A stretch of DNA of 64,000 nt. Source: Alphaproteobacteria bacterium. Lineage in GTDB: Bacteria > Pseudomonadota > Alphaproteobacteria > Caulobacterales > Caulobacteraceae. The position numbers were made by a program, and so were the translations under genes. The notes beneath the pieces are model-generated. The model was not told the origin of the DNA, did no database searches, and was given only the letters and a program-made list of their open reading frames with translations. Position 1 is the stretch's first letter, and each line of letters begins with the position of its first letter. Below, piece by piece: positions 43,097-52,624 of the stretch. The stretch covers positions 1 to 64,000 of the forward strand of contig JAHJOK010000009.1 of NCBI GenBank assembly GCA_018820205.1, read 5' to 3'.

Positions 43097-45706
43097 TCAA
43101 CTTGCAATGGCCTCCGGGTCGGACCAGCGAGCGCAGGTCCGATCGTCAGCCGTCGCCGCCTGGACCGATCTCATGGCCTCGACCAGGAGGTGCAGTTGCA
43201 GGGGCTTGGCGACGCAGGCGTCCATTCCCGCCTCGATATAGCCGGCCACCTGTCCGGACATGACGTTGGCGGTCAGCGCGATCACCGGCGTTCGGGCCAG
43301 ACCTAGCCGCGCTTCTTCCTCACGGATGCGGCGCGTGGCGGTGGGGCCGTCCATGTTCGGCATCTGAACATCCATCAGAATCATGTCCCAGCCGCCCGCG
43401 CGCCAGGCCTCGACCGCCTGCAGGCCATCGTCGACGACATGGAGGTCGACGCCGAGCTGGTGCAGCAGCGTCTTGAGCACCAGCTGGTTGACCGAGTTGT
43501 CCTCGGCGGCGAGCACCCGCAGGGCCAGCGACGGCTCCAACGCCTGGACCGCACGCGGACAGGACGAAGCGGCCTTCGGGGCGCTCACCCGTACCAGCGG
43601 CAGCCGCAGGTCGAAATGACTGCCCGCGCCGAACTCGCTGCCCACCGTGATGTCGCCGCCCATCAATGTCGCCAGATCGCGCGTGATGGACAGGCCGAGG
43701 CCGGTTCCGCCGTACCGGCGCGTCGTGGACGCATCGGCCTGGGTGAATTTGTCGAACAGGGTCGCCAGTCGGTCGGCGGGAATGCCGATCCCGGTATCCA
43801 CGACGCGGATGACCAGGTCCGGGCCCTCGCGCCTCGCTTCGACCCGCACCTCGCCGTGTCCGGTGAATTTGAGCGCGTTGGCGATCAGATTGTAGACGAT
43901 CTGGCGCAATCGCGTGGGGTCGCCACGATAGACGCCGGAAGCAGCCCGATCGACCGTCAGGGCGAAGGACAGCCCCTTCTTGTTGGCCAGGGCCGTGAAC
44001 CCGGAATGGGCCCCCTGAAGCAGGCGTTCGAGGTCGAAATCGACCTCTTCCAGTTCCAGCTTTCCGGCCTCGATCTTGGACAGGTCGAGAATGTCGTTGA
44101 GGATCGCCAGCAGGTTCTCGCCCGACTGCCGGATGACGTCCAGCCGGTCGCGCTGTTCGGCGCAAAGCGTTCCCATCCCCATCGCCTGGACCATGCCCAG
44201 CACGCCGTTGAGGGGGGTCCGTATCTCGTGGCTCATCGTGGCCAGGAAGGTCGATTTGGCCCGGTTGGCGCCGTCCGCCTGGGCCGTGGCCTCGCGCAGG
44301 TCGGCGGCGAGGCGCTCCAGCTCGCGCGAGCGACGCTCGGCGGTGGTCACGTCGTGGGACGTGATGACCCAGCCCCCGTCCGCCAGCGGCCGTCCTTCGT
44401 CCCGGATCAGTCGCCCGCCGAAGGCCGTGCGCTCCACCGAGAACGGCCTGCGAGACGCCACGTCCTCCAGGACCGTGGCGGCGGTGTCGCCCGACCAGTC
44501 TCCGCCGGCGATCATGGCCTGCAGACTGTGACGAGACTCCGCGCCGTCGTGGGTCAAGCCTTCCGGGACCGACGAGCCGTCCCAGAAGCGCGCGTTGCTG
44601 GCCTGGATCCGCAGGTCAGGCGCCAGCATCAGTACGCCGCAGTCCAGCGCGTCGATCAGGCCCTTCTCGACCTTGACGGGATCCGCGGTCGACGCGCCGC
44701 GAGGCTTTGCGACCCGCCGGTTCAGGATCTGCACGTCGTCGCCCTGCAGCAGGCGTCGCGCGACGCCGGTCAGGACACAGCCGCGGTTGGTGACCGCCCA
44801 GGTCGGCAAGGCAGCGACGACGCCGCTCAACCGGCCCTTGCTCTCGAAGCGTTCGCGGAAGGCCGGCGCCGAAATCAGATCATGGGCTTCCAGAACCGAT
44901 CGGCCGACCAGGATGACGCCCCGCGTGGCGCCCACCGCCAGGGCCACCTGACCGGCGAAATCGGCCATGATGGAAAAGAAGCGCTGCATTGTCGCTCCGC
45001 ACCGGGAGTCGGCGGCCGTGCGGGCGAACAGGACGATCTCCAGCGGCGACAGGACCGCAGGCTCGTCCTCCGGCGCCATCGCGGCGTGCAATTGCGCCAG
45101 TCCGGGCCAGGAAATCAGCCGCTCATAGGACACGCGGTCGAAGGTGCGCCGCATCCGCGTGAGGATTTCCGCCTCCTGGTCGTCACAGGGGGCGAAGGCC
45201 AGGTGCCCGGCCTCGGTGTCGATCACCCGGCACCGCGAGGTTCCGATCTCGACCGCCGAGACGCCGAGGCCGTGATCGCAGCTGACGACGGCGTATCGCC
45301 CGGGCTCGAGCCGGCCGGCTTCAGGCCCGTCGCCGCCGATGGCCGCGAAATCGTCCTGCGAAAGCCATTCCAGCGAAAGGGCCGAGGCGGCCGCGTCATT
45401 GATGACGGCGACGGTCTTGAACTGGAACGCCTCACGCAGCTCGGCGACGGAAAGCCGCCAGCCGGACTGTGTGATCAGAAAACTGTCGCCGGTGGCGGGA
45501 GCGGCGACGGCCAGCCCGAGGGCTTTCGGGAGCGCGCAATCCAGCGTGGCCAGATAGCGGGAGAAGGCGTCGATCGGTCCAGCGACGGCGCTGACCGGAA
45601 ACTCCATATAGCGCGACAGGACATGTTCGCCCGGCTCGCGGGCGTCCAGCAGGGCGAAGCGACAGGCGTCCGGCCCTATGTCGGCGAGCACGGCGGACGT
45701 GATCAT
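43097..45706 (-). CDS. hybrid histidine kinase with a glucokinase-like sensor domain
   Basis: The ATG at 45706 has a GGGGAGGGCG ribosome-binding site; length 869 residues. Residues ~1-320 align end to end with bacterial glucokinase: [14 protein letters not shown] at the catalytic Asp, [36 protein letters not shown]. The phosphate loops are eroded: DIGPDA replaces DVGGTN, and CDHGLG replaces GTGLG. So it probably binds a sugar without phosphorylating it. A PAS-like part (~345-450) precedes HisKA with His in [11 protein letters not shown] (~492), an HATPase ([21 protein letters not shown]) and a receiver with Asp in [11 protein letters not shown] (~775). No membrane helix is seen. It is just downstream of the halogenase/TonB glycan-type cluster. 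Confidence 0.87.
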   Translation of the reverse strand: MITSAVLADIGPDACRFALLDAREPGEHVLSRYMEFPVSAVAGPIDAFSRYLATLDCALPKALGLAVAAPATGDSFLITQSGWRLSVAELREAFQFKTVAVINDAAASALSLEWLSQDDFAAIGGDGPEAGRLEPGRYAVVSCDHGLGVSAVEIGTSRCRVIDTEAGHLAFAPCDDQEAEILTRMRRTFDRVSYERLISWPGLAQLHAAMAPEDEPAVLSPLEIVLFARTAADSRCGATMQRFFSIMADFAGQVALAVGATRGVILVGRSVLEAHDLISAPAFRERFESKGRLSGVVAALPTWAVTNRGCVLTGVARRLLQGDDVQILNRRVAKPRGASTADPVKVEKGLIDALDCGVLMLAPDLRIQASNARFWDGSSVPEGLTHDGAESRHSLQAMIAGGDWSGDTAATVLEDVASRRPFSVERTAFGGRLIRDEGRPLADGGWVITSHDVTTAERRSRELERLAADLREATAQADGANRAKSTFLATMSHEIRTPLNGVLGMVQAMGMGTLCAEQRDRLDVIRQSGENLLAILNDILDLSKIEAGKLELEEVDFDLERLLQGAHSGFTALANKKGLSFALTVDRAASGVYRGDPTRLRQIVYNLIANALKFTGHGEVRVEARREGPDLVIRVVDTGIGIPADRLATLFDKFTQADASTTRRYGGTGLGLSITRDLATLMGGDITVGSEFGAGSHFDLRLPLVRVSAPKAASSCPRAVQALEPSLALRVLAAEDNSVNQLVLKTLLHQLGVDLHVVDDGLQAVEAWRAGGWDMILMDVQMPNMDGPTATRRIREEEARLGLARTPVIALTANVMSGQVAGYIEAGMDACVAKPLQLHLLVEAMRSVQAATADDRTCARWSDPEAIAS

Positions 45707-45725
45707 TGCGCCCTCCCCAGAGCGA

Positions 45726-45794
45726 TGTAAGCGCAACAGCCTCTACCGGGCAACTACTCAGACAATTACAGTCCGTGGTTAATATCCGCTTACA
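45726..45794. promoter_or_regulatory. inverted TGTAAGCG half-sites upstream of the glucokinase-kinase gene
   Basis: TGTAAGCG (45726-45733) and CGCTTACA (45787-45794) are perfect inverted copies 53 bases apart, in the ~100-base gap between the halogenase stop and the kinase start. Joined, they would form the LacI-type palindrome TGTAAGCGCTTACA. Widely spaced half-sites could bind a looping regulator; they could also be chance. Confidence 0.35.
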
Positions 45795-45806
45795 CGGATG
45801 CCGGGA

Positions 45807-47303
45807 TCAGGTTTGGGGTTCGGGCGCAGGCTCGCGGCAGTACTGGTCCAGAAAGGCCTGATGCTTGGGCAGGCCGGCGACAGCGCCGTCGACATTGGCC
45901 TTGAGGTCGCCGAGCGCCTTGGCCAGTTGGGCCACAGGCATCAGCCGCGCCAGGTGGTGGTGCGAGCGGGGGATCAGGCCCTGACCCAGCAGGACCTGCA
46001 GCCAGGAGCTGACCCGGAACAGGTCGTCCGGCGCCTGATAGGCCTGGGCGCTTTCCGCGAACAGGGCGATCCGTTCCGTCAGGGTGTCGGGAACCGCCAT
46101 CTCGCGCTGGCGGCGCCAGAACGGCTCGGAGCGGGCGTTGAGGTGGTAGTGCAGGATGATGAAATCGCGAATGCGCTCAAGCTCGCTGCGAGACTGGTCG
46201 TTGTAGCGGGCCACCACCGCGGGACTGATCCCTTCGAACGGGAACGCCTGCATCAGCCGGGTCAGGCCGGTCATGATCAGGTGGAGACTGGTGGATTCCA
46301 GCGGCTCGACGAACCCTCCCGCCAGGCTGAACGCCACGCAGTTTCCCTCCCACGCCTTCAGGCGGCGGCCGGTGCGAAACCGGATCAGGCCGGGCTCGAT
46401 CAGGGCTTCGCCGTCGATGGCGCCAAGCAAGCGCGCATGAGCCTCGTCGTCGGACAGGAAGTCGGCGGCATAGACCAGTCCGTTGCCGACCCGGTGCTGG
46501 AGCGGGATGCGCCACCGCCATCCGGCGTCATGGGCGATCGCCCGGGTGTAGGGCGCGGCCGGACCCGTGGACGCGGTCTGGACGGCGACGGCGCGGTTGG
46601 TCGGCAGCCAGTCGCCCCAGTCCTCGAAGCCGACCCCCAGGGCGTCCCCGATCAGAAGCGCCCTGAACCCGGTGCAGTCGAGGAACAGGTCGCCCTCGAT
46701 CCGCTGCCCGTCGTCCAGGACCAGGGCGGTGATCAGGCCGCCTTCGCCGTCGCGATCGACCCGGGCTATCCGGCCTTCGATCCGCGCCAGGCCCGCCGCC
46801 TCGCTGCGCGCACGCAGGTAGCGGGCGTAGCGTCCGGCATCGAGGTGATAGGCGTAGTTGATCCGCGCCTGGGGGCCTGTCGCGAACCGTTCGGCCTCGG
46901 CCGCCTGCAATTCGAAACAATAGGCGCCCAGATCCTCGGCCACGCCCTGCTGGCGACCCTCCAGCCAGAAATGCTGGAAATCCCCCATCCAGGTCGATTT
47001 GCCGACGTCGCCGAACGAATGGATGTAGCGGTCTTCCGGCCGGGTCCAGCCCTCGAAGGCAATGCCCAGTTTGAAGGTCGCGCCGGTCGTGCGCATGAAG
47101 TCGGCTTCGTCGACGCCCATCAGGGCGTGGAAGGACCGGATGGTCGGGATGGTGGACTCGCCGACCCCGACCGTGCCGATCGCCTCGGACTCGACCAGGG
47201 TGATGTCGAGCATGCCCCCCAGCTGGCGGGTCAGCACGGCCGCGGCCAGCCAGCCGGCGGTTCCGCCGCCGGCGATCACGACCCGGGTCTTGCGCTGGGT
47301 CAC
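45807..47303 (-). CDS. flavin-dependent tryptophan halogenase family protein
   Basis: This 498-residue protein has the FAD motif GGGTAGW (12-18), a lysine at position 79 (TTGATFKLGI) matching the catalytic Lys79 of PrnA/RebH, the halogenase motif WRWRIP (262-267) and the conserved VEPLESTSLHL segment. Classical members chlorinate tryptophan. The many copies in Caulobacterales and Xanthomonadales sit beside TonB receptors in glycan loci and their substrate is unknown. Here it follows the cupin-like gene by 12 bases in the TonB - SapC - cupin - halogenase order. All visible catalytic residues are present, so it should be active as a flavoenzyme. Confidence 0.92.
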   Translation of the reverse strand: MTQRKTRVVIAGGGTAGWLAAAVLTRQLGGMLDITLVESEAIGTVGVGESTIPTIRSFHALMGVDEADFMRTTGATFKLGIAFEGWTRPEDRYIHSFGDVGKSTWMGDFQHFWLEGRQQGVAEDLGAYCFELQAAEAERFATGPQARINYAYHLDAGRYARYLRARSEAAGLARIEGRIARVDRDGEGGLITALVLDDGQRIEGDLFLDCTGFRALLIGDALGVGFEDWGDWLPTNRAVAVQTASTGPAAPYTRAIAHDAGWRWRIPLQHRVGNGLVYAADFLSDDEAHARLLGAIDGEALIEPGLIRFRTGRRLKAWEGNCVAFSLAGGFVEPLESTSLHLIMTGLTRLMQAFPFEGISPAVVARYNDQSRSELERIRDFIILHYHLNARSEPFWRRQREMAVPDTLTERIALFAESAQAYQAPDDLFRVSSWLQVLLGQGLIPRSHHHLARLMPVAQLAKALGDLKANVDGAVAGLPKHQAFLDQYCREPAPEPQT

Positions 47304-47315
47304 GCCGGTCCCTCC

Positions 47316-48383
47316 CTAGCGGTTCATGCGCTGAAGCAGCCGCGCCCGCAGCCGCCGCGCGGAAAGATCGTCGAGCGGCGCCAGGTCGCCCTGGGCGGCG
47401 GCCGGCAGATGGGCGGCGGGCCGATCCGAGGGACCGAACACATAGTAGTCGAATAGGGCCTTCCAGGCCGCCTTTTCCGGTTCGGGCCGATCACGCAGGC
47501 TGAGCATCCCGTGCATCAGGGTCGTCATCGGCGTGTCCATGAAGGTCGGGACCGCATTCCACCAGTAGTTGATCATGGCGTTGAACGGATCCAGAGCCTC
47601 GACATTGTGCCACCACAGGGCGGGGTAGAAGAGGACGTCGCCCGGCTCCAGCTCGGCGATCTCTGCCGCCGCCGCAGCCTCGGCGAAGCGGGGAAAGCGA
47701 TCCAGGTCCGGCCGGGCCGGATCGACCATGCTGACCACCTGACCGCCCGGCGTCGGATCCAGCGGCCCCGGATAGAGGTTGTCCACCTGTTCGGGCGGGA
47801 ACAGGGTGAAGCGGCGTCGCCCGACCAGGCAGCAGGCCAGGTTGTTGGACATGTCGAAATGGGTCGCCGCCGTCGTCCGGTTGCCCAGCCAGATGCTGAC
47901 GATCGGCGGATCGCGGCCATCGACCACCGGCGGCAGATCAAGACCGTTCTCCGCCCTCAGACCCGGCAGATAGGCGTCCAGGTCCGTCGAGCCCACATAG
48001 AAGGACGGCGGCGCGGCCGCGTCGATGTGGTCGGCGATGGTGTCCAGATAGGCGCCGAGCGAGACGCGTCGAGCCTCGAAATTCAGGCCGGCCATGTCAT
48101 CCCGATAGAAATAGCGGCCGCCGATTTCGGGCGCCCCCGTATAGCCGACGATGGGCCGCCCGGCGTCGAACCGCTTCAGATAGTCGATGGCGGACAGCGC
48201 GCCTTTTCGACCGGCGGCGGCCAGGGGCCAGTCGCCGGCCAGACCCCGGAAGATGACCGGCGTCCGCGTCACGAGCAGATCGTCGAGCGGCAGGGGGCCG
48301 GCCGGCGCCTCCACGACTCTGGTCCTGCGCAAGATCGCGCCGGATGCGGCGGGGGGCGTCGCGCGACGGGCCGTCACGCCCAT
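47316..48383 (-). CDS. cupin-like (JmjC-related) Fe(II)/2-oxoglutarate-type protein
   Basis: This 355-residue cupin_8-type protein has N-terminal TPVIFRGLAGDWPLA, central metal ligands His175 and Asp177 in THFDMSNNL, and a second-half His in ALWWHNVEAL (~264) after LEPGDVLFYP. These fit Fe(II)- and 2-oxoglutarate-dependent hydroxylases acting on protein or small-molecule substrates. It overlaps the SapC stop by 10 bases and is followed closely by the halogenase, so the three are co-translated. The substrate is unknown; conserved linkage with SapC and halogenase suggests a shared modification task in the periplasm or on the receptor substrate. Confidence 0.87.
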   Translation of the reverse strand: MGVTARRATPPAASGAILRRTRVVEAPAGPLPLDDLLVTRTPVIFRGLAGDWPLAAAGRKGALSAIDYLKRFDAGRPIVGYTGAPEIGGRYFYRDDMAGLNFEARRVSLGAYLDTIADHIDAAAPPSFYVGSTDLDAYLPGLRAENGLDLPPVVDGRDPPIVSIWLGNRTTAATHFDMSNNLACCLVGRRRFTLFPPEQVDNLYPGPLDPTPGGQVVSMVDPARPDLDRFPRFAEAAAAAEIAELEPGDVLFYPALWWHNVEALDPFNAMINYWWNAVPTFMDTPMTTLMHGMLSLRDRPEPEKAAWKALFDYYVFGPSDRPAAHLPAAAQGDLAPLDDLSARRLRARLLQRMNR

Positions 48384-49099
48384 CCCTCCTTGCGGTTCTT
48401 CATCTCCACGAGACGGTCGATGTTGGCCAGGGACGAGGCGACCTGGAAGGCGGGGGCGAGCCGGCCCGCACTGTGCAGCCGCTCCAGCACGGGGCCGTCG
48501 AGCGCGGCCAGCCGATCGCGGCTGATGGACAAGACGTTGTCGAGGTCGTAGCGGCGCCCCTCGCCGACCGTGATGTCGATCGCGACCGGTTCGATCAGAC
48601 CGGCCTCGGCCCAGGCCGTGTACATCGGACCTGCGACCTCCAGGCCGTCGTAGAGGGTGGCGAGGGTCAGGTTGACCTGTTCCAGATAGTCCGTGGCCCC
48701 GCCGTGACGACGAAATACGGGCTCGCCCCCGTCCATCGTCACGCGCGGATGATCCAGATCGACGTTGATCCGGGCGTCGTTCTGGCCGCCGGCCGCCCTG
48801 TCGGTGCTGAGCCCGATGGAAAACGGACCGCGACGCTGGATCGCGGGCACGTGGCGCGCCCGCCAGGCGTCGCCGTCGAGATAGAGGTTTTCGTCACGAT
48901 CCAGGCCCAGCAGGACCACGGCCCTCAGGCCGTTCTGATCGTCCTGGCGAAACAGGATGACGTATTCGCGCTGAAGCGCATCGAACTCCGTCGGGAAGAC
49001 GAGCGCCTGGTTGATGGCGTCGCCGAACTGCGGGCCATACCCCTGAACGACGCACAGGTCGGCATGGTCGACGTTGTTGAGAAGGACGATCTGGGTCAC
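48374..49099 (-). CDS. SapC-family protein
   Basis: A GTG at 49099 (VTQIVLLNNVDHADLCV) gives 241 residues. The N-terminal NNVDHADLCV, the FPTEFDALQREYVILFR strip and the end AFQVASSLANIDRLVEMKNRK match SapC-family proteins linked to glycan TonB loci. The name comes from a surface-layer-type protein annotation in Campylobacter, and the biochemical role is unproven. It follows the TonB receptor after a terminator and precedes the cupin-like and halogenase genes. An ATG upstream is in another frame and ends at once, which is why GTG was chosen. Confidence 0.83.
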   Translation of the reverse strand: MTQIVLLNNVDHADLCVVQGYGPQFGDAINQALVFPTEFDALQREYVILFRQDDQNGLRAVVLLGLDRDENLYLDGDAWRARHVPAIQRRGPFSIGLSTDRAAGGQNDARINVDLDHPRVTMDGGEPVFRRHGGATDYLEQVNLTLATLYDGLEVAGPMYTAWAEAGLIEPVAIDITVGEGRRYDLDNVLSISRDRLAALDGPVLERLHSAGRLAPAFQVASSLANIDRLVEMKNRKEGWA

Positions 49100-49173
49100 T
49101 GGACGCGTTCGCTCATGTCGCCGGAGGATGGTCCGCCCGGCGGCCCGCCGCAATCGACGAAGCGCCGCGGCGG

Positions 49174-49216
49174 GAAAAAGAAGGGCAGGACCGTTCAGGA
49201 GCGACGGCCCTGCCCT
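49174..49216 (-). terminator. intrinsic terminator between the TonB receptor and SapC genes
   Basis: AGGGCAGG (49182-49189) pairs with CCTGCCCT (49209-49216), with an inner CCGT/ACGG stem. On the minus strand the hairpin is followed by TTCTTTTTC. It lies after the receptor stop at 49235, so SapC and the genes beyond are probably expressed at a lower level than the receptor. Confidence 0.8.
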
Positions 49217-49234
49217 GCAGTTTCTCCGGGGAGA

Positions 49235-52200
49235 TCAGAACCGGGCGCGAAGTCCCAGCAGGTAACGCGGGCTCAGTTCCTGGGCGAAGTAGATCTGACG
49301 CTCGGTCCGGCCGTAGGTGCGCACCGGCTCGCTCGTCAGGTTGATGCCTTCGAACGACACGGCGATGTTGTCGGTCAGGTCATAGCTGACGTTCATGTCC
49401 AGCGTGCCGAAGGGCTCGGTGAACACCGGGTTGCGGTTTGCGCCGTCCCGGTTGGTCTGGGTCAGGAACTTGTCGCGCCAGTTATAGGCGAGACGGGCCG
49501 AGATACCGTAGTTGTCGTAGATCAGCGTCACGTTTCCGCTGTCCGACAGGCCGAGCAGGGCGAACTGGTCGATGCTGGGGTCGGCGCCGATGTCGACTTC
49601 GACGTCGCCGTTCACCACCGTGTACGACGCCGCGACGCCGATGCCGGTTTCGCCGAGGAAGTACTGACCGGCGATTTCGAAGCCGTCGATATTGGCCTCG
49701 CGGTTGTTGACCGGCTGGGAGACGGCGAACTGGAACAGCGGATCGGCGCCGGTCGGCGAGACATCAAGACGCGTCAGGACGTTATCGACGAAGTCCTGAT
49801 TGAGCGAGCCGTTCGGACCAGTCCGTCCGGCGTTGAACTGCGCATCGGTCTGGGCCGTGTTGCCGCCATTCTCGATCAGCAGCGCCGTGTAGGTGAACAG
49901 GTTCACGTCCGAGAGATCGGCGCTGAGCGCAGTCAGACGGCCCAGGGCGATGCCCGAGTTGGATCCCGCGGCCCCGGCGGTCGCGTCGCGCAGGTCGAAC
50001 AGGGAGCGATTGACCACGCCCTGACCGATGAAGTTGCGGACCCGCTTGTCGAAATAGCCGATCGACACATAGCTGGACGGGGCGAAATACCACTCCGCCG
50101 AGAAGTCGAGGTTGTCCGAGATCAGCGGCAGCAGGTTCGGGTTGCCCGAAGTGCCGGTCGCGCCGCCGCCGAGCGCGGTCGGACGCGGCGGGCCGTTCAC
50201 CGTGGTGGCGGTGAACAGGTTGCCGAAGTCCGGGCGGGCGAGGGTGCGGCTGAACGAGGCGCGCAGCTTGATGTCGTCGCGCGGCTCGATCGAGAAGTCG
50301 AGGGCCGGCAGGACGTTGTCATAGCTGCCCTCCCCGCTGACAGGCTGAACATCGGGTCCGACGATCCGAGTGAAGTCGTTGTCCGACACCCAGCGGATTT
50401 CCGTCGGCACGGCCACCAGAGAGGTCGCCGTGACGTCGGTGCTCTCATAGCGGACGCCGGCGACGACCTGATACGGCATCGAGCCGAGATCGCCTTCGAG
50501 CGTGAACTGGCCATAGACCGCCCAGGTCTCCTCGCCGACGACGTTGAAGTCACGACCGTTGACGGCGACCGGGTTGCCCGGATCGGCGACCCCGTTGAGC
50601 GGGTTGCGGTCCGCCGCGTAGGCGGCCGACAGCGCGTCGTACAGGGCGACGGCGTTGCCTCGGAAGCCGACCAGCGATGCGCCGGTCGAACCCGAATCGA
50701 AGGTTTCGAACAGGCAGGTCTGGCAGAACTGCTCCAGCAGGCCCGAGGCCAGGGCGTTGACGTCGCCGGGGTTGTTGATGCCCCAGTCGCCGAGCGTCTG
50801 CTGGGTTTGCACCCGCTGGCTGGTCATTTCGGAGTCGATGTATTCCGTGCCGAAATCGAACCGGCCGCCGCCGCCGAAATCATAGCCGCCGCCCAGATGG
50901 ATCTGCTGGATCTCCTGGCGCTGCTGCGAGGCGTTGGTGCGCGCGATCGAGCTGCCGACATCCGGGAGATCGAGCACGCCGTTGTTGTTGCCGAACAGAT
51001 CGTCGCGGAAAGTGATGGTCTGGACCGGAATGTCGCCGGTGAAGTCCACCGAATGGGCCCCGACCACCTTGGCGCCGAGGCCGACCAGGGTGGAGCTGGT
51101 TCCGTTCGGCGCGTCGGGCAGGCTTTCGGCCGTCGACGAATGGGCGTCCAGCACAAAGGTCAAGTTGTCGGTGGCTTCCCACTCGGCGTTGAAGCCGTAG
51201 GATTCCAGCGTGTCCTTGGTCGCGCGGTACTGCTGTTCGAAGCCGGTGTCCTTGGCCCCGCCGATGGTCTCCTGAAGGAAGACCGTGGTGGCGACGGCCT
51301 CGTTGTCGTCGAACGTCACCTGGCCGAAGGGGCGGTTGAACCAGTTGGTCTGGTCGGTGCGCGCTTCGGTCGTGCTGTTCTGGGCGTACAGGGCGTCGGC
51401 GGTCAGCGTCAGGGAGTCCGTCGGACGCCACTGAAACACGGCCTGGCCGTTGATCCGCTCACGCTCCGATTCGGAGAAGTGATAGCGGCTGTCGTTGGGC
51501 ACGGCGACCAGTTGGTTGGTCGCCGGGGCGTTGGTGACCTGGGTCTGAGCGTTCACATACGGGCCGGCGGTGTTCAGGAAGGTATCCCGGCGGACGATGT
51601 TCCAGGCGTTCGAGGTCGCGCTGGAGGCGGCGCTTTCACGCCGCTGATAGCTGCCGAACAGCTGGACGCCGAAGGTGCTGTCCTCATCGCGCCAGCTGAT
51701 GATGCCGGACGTTTCAGGCGTGACCTCGTCGCCGCGATCGACGCTGGTGTCGAACACGGCCTTGACGCCGAAGCTGCCGTTCAGGCCGGCCTCGCGGTTG
51801 TTCAGAGGCTGGCGGGTGACGACGTTGATCGTGGCGCCGATGCCGCCGGAAGGAATCGCCGCCCGGCCGGTCTTGTAGACCTCGAGCAGGCTGACCGCCT
51901 CGGAGGCGATGTTGGAGAAGTCGAACGAGCGGCTGGTCGCGGTCGAGAAGTCGACGTTCTGGTCGCCGCCGACGGCGACGACATTCGCGGTCGGCATCTG
52001 GCGGCCATTCAGGGTCACCAGGTTGAAGCCGCCGCCGAAGCCGCGGACGGTCACTTCCGAACCTTCGCCGTTGACGCGGTTGATCGACACGCCGGTGACG
52101 CGTTGCAGGGATTCAGCCAGGTTGGTGTCGGGGAATTTCCCGATGTCTTCGGCCGAGATGGCGTCAACCACGCCCGACGAGTTGCGCTTGACGTCGATGG

Positions 52201-52390
52201 CCCGGTCGAGACTGGCCCGGATGCCGGTGACGATGATCTCGCCGACCTGGGTCGCGCCGTCCTGAGCGGCCGGCTGCGCGCTGGTCGGCGAATCCTGGGC
52301 CGCAGCGACGGCCGGCAGCGCCAGTCCGGTCAACAGCGCCAGAGCTGAAGACGAGCGCCCAAGCGCCGTCAAGAACGACATTCCCCTCAT
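49235..52390 (-). CDS. TonB-dependent receptor, Caulobacter type
   Basis: The ATG at 52390 (MRGMSFLTALG) follows AGGGAAAC; length 1051 residues. The signal peptide is ALALLTGLALPAVAAA. The TonB box region is VGEIIVTGIRASLDRAIDVKR, and the plug start VVDAISAEDIGKFPDTNLAESLQRVTGV is diagnostic for the Caulobacter-type receptor group. The barrel is long and ends ELSPRYLLGLRARF with a terminal Phe. These receptors import oligosaccharides or other large nutrients across the outer membrane. A LacI-type operator about 105 bases upstream and a divergent LacI gene imply induction by a sugar. SapC, cupin and halogenase genes follow. Confidence 0.94.
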   Translation of the reverse strand: MRGMSFLTALGRSSSALALLTGLALPAVAAAQDSPTSAQPAAQDGATQVGEIIVTGIRASLDRAIDVKRNSSGVVDAISAEDIGKFPDTNLAESLQRVTGVSINRVNGEGSEVTVRGFGGGFNLVTLNGRQMPTANVVAVGGDQNVDFSTATSRSFDFSNIASEAVSLLEVYKTGRAAIPSGGIGATINVVTRQPLNNREAGLNGSFGVKAVFDTSVDRGDEVTPETSGIISWRDEDSTFGVQLFGSYQRRESAASSATSNAWNIVRRDTFLNTAGPYVNAQTQVTNAPATNQLVAVPNDSRYHFSESERERINGQAVFQWRPTDSLTLTADALYAQNSTTEARTDQTNWFNRPFGQVTFDDNEAVATTVFLQETIGGAKDTGFEQQYRATKDTLESYGFNAEWEATDNLTFVLDAHSSTAESLPDAPNGTSSTLVGLGAKVVGAHSVDFTGDIPVQTITFRDDLFGNNNGVLDLPDVGSSIARTNASQQRQEIQQIHLGGGYDFGGGGRFDFGTEYIDSEMTSQRVQTQQTLGDWGINNPGDVNALASGLLEQFCQTCLFETFDSGSTGASLVGFRGNAVALYDALSAAYAADRNPLNGVADPGNPVAVNGRDFNVVGEETWAVYGQFTLEGDLGSMPYQVVAGVRYESTDVTATSLVAVPTEIRWVSDNDFTRIVGPDVQPVSGEGSYDNVLPALDFSIEPRDDIKLRASFSRTLARPDFGNLFTATTVNGPPRPTALGGGATGTSGNPNLLPLISDNLDFSAEWYFAPSSYVSIGYFDKRVRNFIGQGVVNRSLFDLRDATAGAAGSNSGIALGRLTALSADLSDVNLFTYTALLIENGGNTAQTDAQFNAGRTGPNGSLNQDFVDNVLTRLDVSPTGADPLFQFAVSQPVNNREANIDGFEIAGQYFLGETGIGVAASYTVVNGDVEVDIGADPSIDQFALLGLSDSGNVTLIYDNYGISARLAYNWRDKFLTQTNRDGANRNPVFTEPFGTLDMNVSYDLTDNIAVSFEGINLTSEPVRTYGRTERQIYFAQELSPRYLLGLRARF

Positions 52391-52493
52391 GTTTCCCTCC
52401 GCGACGGCTGTGCCGCCGTCTGTTGTAGTTGAGCGGCGTTCGCGCCAGCCCACGATCAAACTCCTCTCATTGTCATACGCTGTCAACGACAAA

Positions 52494-52507
52494 TGATAGC
52501 GCTACCT
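52494..52507. promoter_or_regulatory. LacI-family operator in the TonB/LacI intergenic region
   Basis: TGATAGCGCTACC is centred on GC|GC and closely fits the TGGTAGCGCTACCA operator seen upstream of sugar-uptake genes of Caulobacter and Xanthomonas. On the minus strand it is followed 7 bases later by TTGACA (52486-52481), a -35 box for the receptor. It lies between the divergent starts at 52390 and 52625, so it can control both. Confidence 0.72.
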
Positions 52508-52624
52508 TTTCCGAATGTTGGGGCAAATGTCGGAAATTGACTGCGTAGGACAAGCGCCGCGTGCTGGACCGCGCTCCGGCAACGGCCTAGCTGATCGTCG
52601 AAGAGGATCGGGAAGAGGCCGAAT

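Noticed and set aside
43439..47456. Long rightward frames opposite the hybrid kinase and the halogenase
   Set aside because: Shadow frames of high-G+C coding DNA; the minus-strand proteins have complete catalytic motifs.
48344..52348. 1334-codon open frame on the plus strand
   Set aside because: It is antisense to the SapC and TonB receptor genes and rich in Gly/Arg/Val from high-G+C third-position bias; no domain is visible.
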